From Rhineura floridana (Eukaryota > Chordata > Lepidosauria > Squamata > Rhineuridae): a stretch of DNA of 64,000 nt. This document shows, one piece after another, positions 51,155 through 61,400 of the stretch. Where the stretch lies: NCBI RefSeq assembly GCF_030035675.1, contig NC_084499.1, forward strand, positions 16,502,239 to 16,566,238. Reading direction: 5' to 3'. Within the stretch, counting starts at the first letter, position 1. The number at the start of each line of letters is the position of its first letter. The position numbers were made by a program, and so were the translations under genes. A model generated the notes under the pieces. It did no database searches, had not been told where the DNA came from, and worked only from the letters and a program-made list of their open reading frames with translations.

Positions 51155-52170
51155 ATATCTCTTCTGTAAGTCTCCCCAAATAATTGAAGATCTCCCTCGG
51201 TGTATCTAGGGCAGGATGCCATTGACCATGTCTTGGTGATTAAAAAAAAATCTATTGACCAACACAGTATCCTTCCTGATAAGTCCACCTCTCTCAGTGC
51301 CCCGTTTGGATTAACCCAACCTTCTAATTACCCCCCAAACTGGGAGGTCCTGAGGACATTTCGCTGAGGTTGTAGTTGTGTTGGCAAAATACACTCTATA
51401 GCCTATGTGGATGCTCAGAGCAGCTCAGTGATCCCCCTTGTGCACTTGAAAATGGCAAGGCAGCCAACAAACCACAGACTTCTATATCTGTGTGTCCAAA
51501 ACTCTAGGAACTGGGCAAAATCTAACGTTCTGCCTGTCCAAAGCCTGAGGCTCATAGTTGCATTGGAGCCAGGATGCTATTCATGCTCAGTAGAAAGGAA
51601 GCAATTGTTATATTCATCCCAGGGATCGAGATCGTAAGACACCAGGTGGAGGGGACCTCACGAAATGGACGTGCTCACAGGACCAAAGGCCAGAAATAAC
51701 AGGGTTATTGTCACAAGAGATCCCCATGATGTGTTATTGCTGTATACTGGAGCGGGTAAGTCCTAAAGGAACACCAATACAAAGTACAGTCCTGTTTCCT
51801 GGTCAGCAACAAACAAAACAAACTATCAGTTGTAATCAGCTTTGGAGTGGGCATAAAATGCCTGCTTGTCAGTTAATCACTGCTCAAAACCTCCATTATT
51901 ATTATTATTATTATTTAAAAGCTGGAAGCTTGGGCCAAAGTTCAGAGATTCACAGCTTTACAATCCAGCGTGGACCTTGCGGCGTGGGATTTCTCCATGC
52001 CACAAGCTCAGAGAAGCTTAAAAACAGAGATATATAGTGGCCAAAAATTAAAACGGTGTCCCCATTAAGGTTCTTTGCTGCTTTGGGCTTCCCAGGATCG
52101 AAGCATAGAACAGCTACCACGATGGGACTTTAGGAAGAAGGTAGTTGACTGTGTCGAGTGGTAACTCGTG
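51155..52170. other. intergenic, nothing assigned
   Basis: An (ATT)n microsatellite lies at 51894-51914. Otherwise I see no gene and no repeat shared with other parts of the window. Confidence 0.45.
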
Positions 52171-52174
52171 TTGG

Positions 52175-52351
52175 TCAAGGGGCTGTAGCTCAGTGAGAAA
52201 ATCATCCTTCCCACGTCGAAGGCCCCAGATCCAGTTCCTGGAACGCCCAGAAGCAGGGCTAGGTAAGCCTTTTCCTCCTGAAACCTTGGAGACCTGATGG
52301 CATTCAGGATAGGCAATCTTGGATTAGGTGAACCCACGGTCTGGCTCAAGA
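52175..52351 (+). mobile_element. tRNA-headed SINE, diverged
   Basis: ggggctgtagctcagtgaga, cacgtcgaaggccccagatc and cttggattaggtgaacccac keep the layout of the family. Confidence 0.6.
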
Positions 52352-52993
52352 TGGAGACTCCTAAAGGACATGTACGAATGTCATAGGAGCAAAGAACTTT
52401 TGCTTGGCGCCAATCTCTTCCCCCAATGCGCCGAGATGCCTGCTTGGGTTGCATCAAGAGGAAGTTGTGCAAAATAAAAATTGTCTCCTTCTGTCTTGCT
52501 AAGAAAGAACTTCCGAGCAAGCCTGGTAGCACAACCATGAACAGGGGACAGGGCAAATTGACCAAATCCCTCCCTGGGGAAATGATGGGGGAGGTATTTC
52601 TGTTAGTCCTGGAACCCTGATAATATCCAGGCACCCCCTCGATTGACTGCCGCCAGTATAAATGTGGGAGTCTTGACTAAGGGGGTGCATGGAAAGATGC
52701 AGCAGGAGAGGCAGGAAATTGTGGGGGATGAAAGACCCCCACCTCCCCAGTTCCTTTCCCTCTTTTGACTAGTACCAAGGGGTCTAGCCTGCTGACTCTC
52801 CCCTGCCCATTCCTTCCAGCTGGTTACAAGAAGCAAACTCTCCTAGCAAGGATTTCCCCCGCTACCAGCTGATCTGTTCAAAGGGCACATAGACATTTAG
52901 GTAGGCTGGAGGCTTTTGCCATGGGGAACTTGGGTGGGAGAGAGGGCACGTGGGGACTCTCCAAAAACTGAGGAGGGCCCGTCTACTCTCGAG

Positions 52994-53970
52994 TAGGGCA
53001 GTAACTGAGTGGCAGAGCATCTGCTTTGCACGCAGAAGGTCCCAGGTTCAACTCCCAGCAGCATCTGCAGGTAGGGTTTGGAAAAGACCCCCTGCCTGAA
53101 ATGCTGGGAGAGCCGCCAGCCGGTGTAGACAATATTGAGCTAGATGGACCCAATGCTCTGATAAGGCAGGTTCTACATTCCCTTTAAAAAAATCCCCACA
53201 GGATTTAACGGCAATTGTACCAGCTTCACATCCCGGAGACTGAAGCAGCATCACAAGAGGAAGATAAAGTATGTCTTAAAAGTTAAACACGGGGGGTACT
53301 CCTACTTAGGAATCGCTTCTCCTTGTTTGGCTTCTGTTTTCATGACCGGCATGGAATGCTCTCCAGTGCCGTCATTCAAATGCGTGTTGGGGACGGCTGA
53401 GCATTTATTTTGAAGCAAATTGGCAAAAAATAAAAAAATGAAATTGGAGAGCTTGCAAGTGGTTGATCTCCTGTAATGCACTTAGAATTTCTTTATGCAG
53501 CAGATGAATAAAGATTATATCCAAATGAATTGCTTCTACTTGAAAGGAGGGGAAAGTGGGCGGGCAGCATTGCCTCTGAGACAGATGCAAGGCCACAGTT
53601 CAGTGGAAGAGCTGCCTTGAATACAGAATGCCCCCCAGTTCAATCCCTGGATTCCCCGGCAGGGCTGAGAGAGAACTTTGTCTGAACCTCTGGGGAGCTG
53701 CTGCCGGCCAGTGAAGACAACGCTGAATAGATGGATCAACAGTCTGACTTGATGTAAGGCAGCTTCCTAATTTTTGGGGGGGAAGGGTCATAGCTCAGTG
53801 ATGGACCATCTGCCTGGCATGCAGAAGGTCCCAGGTGCAATCTCTAGGAAGGTCTGCGTAAGACACCTATCTGAAACGCTGGAGAGCTGCTGCCAGTCCA
53901 TGTAGGTAGTACTGAGCTAGACAGACCAATGGATCTGACTCTGTATAAGGCCGCTTGTTATGTTTCCTCT
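52994..53970 (+). mobile_element. three tRNA-headed SINEs in a row
   Basis: Copies at about 52994-53180 (tgagtggcagagcatctgct, gcacgcagaaggtcccaggt), 53590-53770 (ggccacagttcagtggaaga) and 53781-53968 (ggtcatagctcagtgatgga, tgcagaaggtcccaggtgca) share one orientation. The last two are only about 10 bp apart. Confidence 0.85.
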
Positions 53971-54236
53971 TCGGGGGTTATGGCAAACTTTACTCTAAAG
54001 ACGGGGAGTGTTTCAATGTGGCTTTCTCCACTATCATTCAATAGAGTTCTTCATGAACCCTGCGTTCATGAACCAAAAATCAATTCTGCGCCGAGTGAAT
54101 GTGCATTCTGCTCAAAGAAAAGCTGGTGTTTGACAGACAGTTTTAAAAGCAACAAGCAAAACTTCACCCAAGCTTGCTCTGGATCCCTGTAAGGATTCTG
54201 TTAATCTCTTTAAAATATATACATGTTAATTGTGAT

Positions 54237-54290
54237 TAACAAAACAGAGGTTTTTATTTTTCTAGCAAAACGTTAAAACCTCATACGTGC
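54237..54290 (-). repeat. inverted copy of the Penelope-like terminal repeat
   Basis: cagaggtttttatttttctagcaaaacg, given here in parts, is the complement of the stretch at about 54940-54978, 660 bp away. Inverted partial terminal repeats are known for Penelope-like elements. Confidence 0.65.
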
Positions 54291-54404
54291 CCGCTTCCTG
54301 ACGTCAGCTGGGAGTTCCAAAGAATAGGTGCTGCCTCACTAAAGGATGATTTCTTGCAAGCGTTGAACAAGTATTAAAGTGACACCTGTAAAATGTTCTT
54401 TTAG

Positions 54405-54705
54405 CATGGCAGCGCTCCTCTTTGGAACTCCCTGCCTATTGACATCAGGCAGGCACCTTTGCTGTATTCCTTTAGGTGCCTGCTGAAAAAAAATTCATTC
54501 ACACAAGTCTACCCAGACACATAGACGTTGACGTGGTGTCATCTTTTTAGTTAGTTATCGTTTTAAAAATGTTTTAAGTGCTTGTTTGTAATTGTTTTAC
54601 TGACACTTTTTAATGTTTTTTTTTTTTTGGAAGCCACTTAGAGGGTTTTGTTTCTTTTTACAATCAAGCGATATAAACGTTGTTAAACAAAATAAATAAA
54701 GCAAA
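54405..54705 (+). mobile_element. L2-clade LINE 3' end
   Basis: cctctttggaactccctgcc corresponds to the LWNSLP motif of L2 polymerases. The AT-rich tail has gaagccacttagagggtttt then aataaataaa. Confidence 0.65.
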
Positions 54706-54985
54706 GACTTATCTATAATAGCTATAGAGATGCCAACAGATCCAATGACCTTAACTAAGAGGAAGAACTTCTGGATACACACCCTGGACCCATTGGCACC
54801 ACATGGCTCAACCTGGAGGCAAACACCATCATCGCTTAGCTTCCCCTAATGAGCATTACCTTCTCAAAGCTCTATAACTGCTACCTTGGTAATAGCATCA
54901 TTACATGTGTATGTTAGCAGCTGATGAAGGCAGAAACTGAAACATTTTGCTAGAAAAATAAAAACCTCTGTTTTGTCAATCATAA
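54706..54985 (+). mobile_element. Penelope-like element, 3' end
   Basis: The frame near 54755-54815 reads KRKNFWIHTLDPLAPHG, like the end of the Penelope GIY-YIG domain (a WIxxLxTLxPxGLN pattern). It is followed by gcagctgatgaaggcagaaa and ctgaaacattttgctagaaa, which resemble the hammerhead core (CTGATGA 54921-54927, GAAAC 54939-54943) known in the terminal repeats of this group. Degraded. Confidence 0.6.
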
Positions 54986-55488
54986 TTATATCCATACACA
55001 GATGTGTGTGTGTCTATCTGTTTTCATTGCATCACGCAAGAGTGGTCACCAGGTACTGCCTGCGATGTTAGAGACTTGTCATCCCATCCTTAAGGGCTAG
55101 AAAATTGCTCCTTGCAGCAAAATCTCTAAGGCTGAGCTTCCAGTGTGAAGTAGTTAAAAAAAAAAAAGAGTGCCGTACGCTTCTAGGGCGAAGAACTTCT
55201 TTTTCAAAATAGCGAACTCAGCCCTGCATTCCTAGACGTCAGGAAGGGATATGTCGAGCCTTGAGAACAGATTCACAAGAGAGTTGTAACAGATTGCAAA
55301 GGGGTCTGCAGAAGATGAACTGCAATTCAGGAAAGCCTGAAAGAAGGGGAAATGCCTGGTCAAAATGGGGATAGGGAAGAGACTGGTAAGGCGGAGGAGG
55401 AGATGGAAGAATTAACTGCTCATCCTGCTGCCTGAGAAAAAGAGCAAATGTCTTTGAACTATAGGGAGGTAGATCTGGTTTATATACA

Positions 55489-55580
55489 GTGGTGGCTGGT
55501 AGCTCCATGTCAGTGGGGCAGTGGAAGCCGCTCCAGGTTTGAGTTCAAACTTTGAGCCACCAGCCGCCACCGTTTAAATG
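55489..55580. repeat. MITE fragment (GGTGGCTGG family)
   Basis: gtggtggctggtagctccat and gagccaccagccgccaccgt are inverted ends with tcagtggggcagtggaagcc inside. It is probably an internally deleted copy of the element at 600-780. Confidence 0.65.
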
Positions 55581-55584
55581 TAAG

Positions 55585-57251
55585 GAAACACTTTCTGATC
55601 ACAAAGCAGCAAGTATTTGTGAAGGGGAAAAGGTGTCCAGGGAGGGGGTATAAACTCACCCCTCTCCTAGGAAGTGCTAAAAAAAAAAACAGCCACTGGC
55701 TCCACCAAGACCCTTCCAACAGCATAATTCTACAATATCCACAAGGCGGTGCTGCTAAGGGCCATTTCATGCCCACAACTTTCTCCCACACTGAGATAAT
55801 CTAGGAAACTGAAGCATGTAGCTGCTAGTCATGTTTCAACATCCGCCAGCAGGCAGGACTTTAAAAATACAAAAAAAATAAGAAGGACCAACATAGGTTT
55901 TATGGCGGTCAGGTCTATGAAGGCTAAGAATAGAGCCTCCATGTTCACAGGCAGTCTACAATAGATATCCAGACAAAAACAGAACCAAAGCCTTGTTCCC
56001 TGTCTTCTGTAACAAACAGCAAGCAACCAATTGTCTGTGGGGAAATGTTTGCTCTGCTAAAAAAGCCGTGTCTCACTATTGTTCTTGAATTGTTAATTGT
56101 CGGAACCTCTTACACTTCAGCTCTTGATAGTAATTGTTTTAGAGCATGGGATGGAAGAAATCAACAAATGCCCCCACCTTGGGTGTCCTGTGTAAAACCC
56201 AAATTTATATGATCACATTTAGAATTTTGTATAAGATTCTCAATTAAGAATGCTGTTGCAGAGAGAGACGGGGGTAGAAGACTGATGCTATATAAATGTA
56301 CCCCAAAAAAAGACTTCAGGTTGTTTTGTTTTTTTAGAAAAAAATGTTCTTAAAAATTAACTTTACATTCAAAAGAGAAAAATTCTAAAATCTGAAGTGT
56401 CTGCTGAAGTTTCAACAATGCGAATTTTGCAGTCATCCTTTTGCTACCTGGTCTCTTAACCCCACTTCTTGGACAAGTTTTTTAGCACAATAATAGACAG
56501 ACAATGAGGGTTGTGGTTCAGTCATCTGCCCTGGGGGCAATCATCAGTTCATATAAACAGCAAAAGTAAATGGAGACCATTGCCACAAGGGAGAACTTGC
56601 GGTTGCGCGGTTGTCGATAGTGAGGTTGTCATTTTACCGTAAGAAAGATTTACAGGATTATCCTTGTCTTCACAATCTTCTTAAAAACTAAGAAAAATAG
56701 GGGAAGCCAATCAAGTCTCTTCCAAATCATCCTACTTCATAGAAAGAACAACATAAAAAGAGAAACTCTGCTCAAACTAACCAGGGAAACTGCACCTTGA
56801 TCAGGGAGTGCAGATTCCTCCAGGGATTCGTATCACCTGAACAGGAGAACTACAAAAAACTAAAAATGTAGAGCTATTTCAAAGTATTTCTTCCAAAAGG
56901 TAATAAGCACAGGTCTGGATTGTCCAAGCGATGGTCGAGCACAGACAACGGACAAGCCCAGCGCGTGATTAGAGCGCAGATATGCTCTGCCAATTCACTG
57001 CAGGCAAATTCCCTTCTCTGCGCTAAAGGGGAAGAACGAGGAATATACCACATCCCTGTGCTTAGATCCTGCACTGCACACAAACAGAGGACATTCCCTC
57101 TGACATCCAGCCATCACGGCAGACATTCCCCCAATCCTATACAGCAGCCCATGTATTCAAATCTGTCTTTGGAAAAAAGAAAACAATCAAAACAGCAAGT
57201 TTAAGTGCAGCAAGAGAGTCTTTTGAAGATGGCTATTCATTTCTAGTTTGT

Positions 57252-57291
<40 letters not shown>

Positions 57292-58306
57292 CACACTTAC
57301 GGAAACGGACCAAGATCCATTTCGGCCATGTCACCGTATTTCTAAACGAAAAACAGTTGGCAAAAGCTTTCATTCTGCCAAAACAGGAAAATATGGAGAC
57401 TGCTTGAACGAACAACTGGACCCTCTTAAGAGAACTACAGTTAAAAGGTCCTTCCACAGCTCATCTGGAAATCAAACCAAACATGGCAGACATGCAGGTC
57501 TGTGAAAAAGCTTGTGGAAAAAAACATCCTGCTGGTGATTACATATATATATGTCTACAGAAGATATATTACTATTTCAAATATATTTTCAAGCAGACCA
57601 AAAATATCTCATCTATTGGTTACTGACGTGGGTTTACGGCATTAGCTAAATTAAATTTTCTCTCTATTCATATAAAATTGCACTTATTTATATATATATA
57701 ATGTATAGGTATATTTCTCCTATTAAAACGGACATGATTTTAAAGTCTGAACTTCCTTTCATCGACACGAAGGTTTCAGACCTTGCATCTCCAAAGCACA
57801 CAGGGTTGAGTATGGCGTTCTAGGCCTGCAAAAGGGAGGCAACACCCACACGTGAAACCGGAAGGTGCTGCACAGAGACAAGGCTCGCCTTATCCAGTAG
57901 CGCAAGAAGAAGAAGAAGAAACAAAAGATGATCCGTCGAGTTTTTGTAGTTAAGAAAACCTGAGCTTGGAATGTCTTTTTTAAAAAAGGACCTGAAGTGG
58001 AGTTTGGCCCTTTGTGACCTAAAATCAGCTCAGTCCCGTGAGGACGTTCCCGTCCTGCCCTGTTCGACAGCATTCCCTCCATCAGACGTGTGTGCGGGGC
58101 TGAGCCGCGCCCCAGCTTAGCAGGCTGCTTTCTCTCTAAGTCTCTCGACATCCTGACAGCGCTCTTGTTCAGCTCTGCAGCACCACCACCCCAGGCGGGG
58201 CTCTCGGGGCCTTCCCCGTGAAAAGGTCCCTCTCCCTCTCTGCACGACGCTCAGACGTGTGGGACTTCAATAAAACCGACCGCTCTCAGCCATCGTGGGT
58301 CTGGCT
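55585..58306 (-). other. low-repeat region, possible NSMF 3' UTR and downstream DNA
   Basis: It follows the NSMF stop codon on the minus strand and contains few of the repeats seen elsewhere, which fits a long 3' UTR for part of it. A (TA)n run lies at 57251-57294 and another AT run at 57670-57700. I could not find a clean minus-strand AATAAA, so the transcript end is not placed. Confidence 0.4.
57251..57294. repeat. (TA)n microsatellite
   Basis: About 22 TA/CA units. It lies about 1 kb past the NSMF stop codon. Confidence 0.95.
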
Positions 58307-58404
58307 TCACAAGATGTCGTCGTAATCCAGAAGCTTGGAGTGCTGCCGGGTCTTCCAGAGGCGGTAAAGGCGGAAGTCAAAATAAGTCTCAATCATTTGC
58401 TTCC
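58307..58404 (-). CDS. NSMF: NSMF last exon and stop
   Basis: Two bases complete Gly, then 31 codons and TGA at 58309-58307. It reads KQMIETYFDFRLYRLWKTRQ, then HSKLLDYDDIL. The acceptor is ctgtttccag. Confidence 0.95.
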
Positions 58405-61400
58405 CTGGAAACAGAACCCAGATCAAGCCAAGTCAACCATGTGCAGGAAGGAAAGGTCAAAGCGTAACCCCGTAGAACCCATACCTTAACTCTTCTGATG
58501 AGCCTGAGAACGTGTAACTGAGATAAAGGCCCAGAGTTTACTCCTTTCACTCCTCTTGTTCATCTCCCTCGCGTTGAATGTTGTATTTTAAGTTCCACGT
58601 GACAGGAATGTCCTCTTATACCAAGAGCGGCCAACGTGACTGCCTTGTGGATGTTGCTAGACCCCTCCTCCCATCATCCCTGACTCCTGGCCGTACTGGC
58701 TAGGACTGATGGAGAGTTGTAGTCCCAAACATCTGGAGGGCACTACGTTGGCTATCGCTGATATAAGAGGACATCCCTGCCCTGTGGAACTGAACAGTAC
58801 AACATTTAACACAAGGGAGATTTAAAAAAAGGAGGAAGGAAAGGCAGAAATGAGAGATGAAGATGCTTTTATTGGTTTGTTAAATTTCTGGGGGTTTGCA
58901 TGTCTTCCCTTCACAGTCGACGGTTCACCGCACCCAATACGGTGCCCTGAAAAAAGGCAAATCAGCCCCCAGACCAAGCTATAAAGTGTTTTACCTTGAG
59001 CAGAGAGTTCGAGCGGAGATTCAAATGTAACGCGACAGGGGCTCATTAGGTTCTTCAGGTTTTGGAACAGCTGAAAGGCAAAGAAGCCAGAGTCACCGAC
59101 ATCTGAGCAGGGGAGGCGTTTGCGCTTGGCATCCCTGGGGCACCTGCCAAGGGCACAGCGCTCTGTCAGCCCTACCTGGAGATGCCATCAGGGATTGAAC
59201 TGGGGACCTCCTGCATGCAAAACAGGTGCTCTACCGTTGAGCTATGGCCCTTCTGCACTACACAAGGCATTTCACTTCACTGCCATCGAGGGTGAGGAAG
59301 GCTTTGAGAAGTCTTAGTAGCACAGGAAAAGCAAGGTTACGATAGGTTATGCACCTATCTCCCCCCAAAAAGAACAGCATGGGGAGCACAGCCAGATCAA
59401 AAGTGTTAAGAGTGCGGATGGAGAACCTCAAGTATGGGGGCCAAATGCGGCCCTCTAGAGCTCTTTATCTGGCCCTTGGGACTTGTCCTGGCCATAACCT
59501 CTTCCCACAGGCCTGGATCTATGCTCTCCTTAAGTCAGTGGCTCCATGAAAGCACCTTGGACAGCTTCTTGAAGGTTCAGACTAAAACCCAGAGGGGATA
59601 CCACTGCCCCACTGACACGGAACCACCAGCCACCACTGTGTCCTTGAACTGTGATGATCAGGGGTGGCTGTTGCCCATTGAGAGTGGTGGGGAGGAACGC
59701 AGGGAGCCCTGACAGTAGGTGGAGCCCAAGCCCGGGAGAGGCGGAGCCAACTCATTCTAGCTTTGTCCCCATCCACCTCCCTGCCGAGTTCTACGAGGTC
59801 AACACTGTGACAAAGGAAAAGGAAGCTGAAAGGCAGTGCCTCCACCTCTTGGGCTGGTTGCAAGTAAGAAGGCAGGGAGGTGGGGCAGCTGGGCAAGGAC
59901 AGATTGTGGTTGGCAGGGCAGTGCCCCGCTCATCCTAATGGGCTAGCCTTCAATGGTGGCAATGCTTCCTCCTTGCTCTGATAAGAGGATGGGAAAATAT
60001 GTGTCAGCATGCAGAATGAATTTGGCTTGTGGTACCGAGAGGTCGCCCACTGTACAAAGGTGAGAATCACACCGGTTTCTCTGGTCATTTTTGCCTTTGG
60101 CCCCGCCCACAACTGGCATGTGGCCCCTGGAGTGTTCCCCACAAAGAACTGTGGCCCTCAGGCCAAAAAGGTTTCACCGCCTCACAGCTCCTCTGTCTGA
60201 CCCTCAGAACAGCAGCATCTACCACACGAGGTAAGGAGGTGCAGAGGGTTGTCAGCGAAAGGCCTTCTCTCCAAGGGACAACGTGGCAGGCCTCACCTTC
60301 TCTCCGTTGTGGTTCCCGAGCACGTAGCACCCCATGATGTGAATGACATTTGGCTCCGGGTTCAGCTTGCTCATCAGGTGGCCAAGCCGCTTCCAGAAAC
60401 TGGAGGGACAAGACGGAAGAACGCTTTAGCCAGTCACAGGGACTGTTTCCGATGTTGCGCTAAGTTAAAGCCAACTGTTGCACTGGCAGAACGTTGCTGC
60501 ACAAGGCAAAAGACACAAGTATGTTGCCAGAGATGGTTGCACAACGGCTTGCATGACAAGAATCAGCTGTCGCGCAACAAGCTCCTGCCAGCGCAAGGGT
60601 TGCATTGCTTATTTATTTTACATTGTTTTGTTCTGCTAGTCATGGGGGTAGAACACTATGGAGGGCACAAAAGCCTGCCTTCTTCCAATCAGTGAAAATC
60701 CTGCTCATCCCCCAGTCTTGACTTCTGTGATTTTGCCCACATTCTCCACCCATCTTAAGGACTAGGAACACCTTTTTTAAAAAAGTAAAATCTGAGATTG
60801 TCTGGATTCAGTGCAAAATTCTGCATATATGCAGTGTGCACATACAGATTTCAGCAGGTGTTGCCCGTCCATGTGCAGGCCCTGTTCTGCAGTCCTAAGG
60901 ACTAGAAACCTGAATATTATTATTCCTCAGCAAATGCTGAGATGCTGAAGTTCCACAAAGGCAGGATGCACACAGCCATGGTTCTCAGGCAGGAAACATG
61001 CCAGACTGACAAGCCTTCCCAAACGACAAGCCCTGGAGCCTCTTACTCAACTCACTAGATCATGTCCTCCTCCTTCTCTACTTTTGCAAAGGTAGCGACT
61101 TTATTCTTCAGAAGGTACAAGTGGCCCGGGCCGCCCTGCAAGAGGAAGAAAAGGCAGGGTCTACAGCCAACGGCCTGGTGCTTCCCCTGAAGGAGCAACT
61201 TCTTTGTGGTGTGGTGGCGCTTCTGCTAGTTTTATTGCTATTTTTAATATTTTTTAGAAGAATAAACACACAGGAAACAGCAATAACAGACTTGCCGCAT
61301 ACAAGTTGCTGGTGGTCTCACTCCTCCACCCCTAGAGTTAGCAAACTGAATAAATTCTTGTTTATTATTACTCAATTTATATCCCTCCCTTCTTCCCACA

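Noticed and set aside
52065-52634. 189-residue minus-strand frame
   Set aside because: It crosses a diverged SINE in antisense and matches no family.
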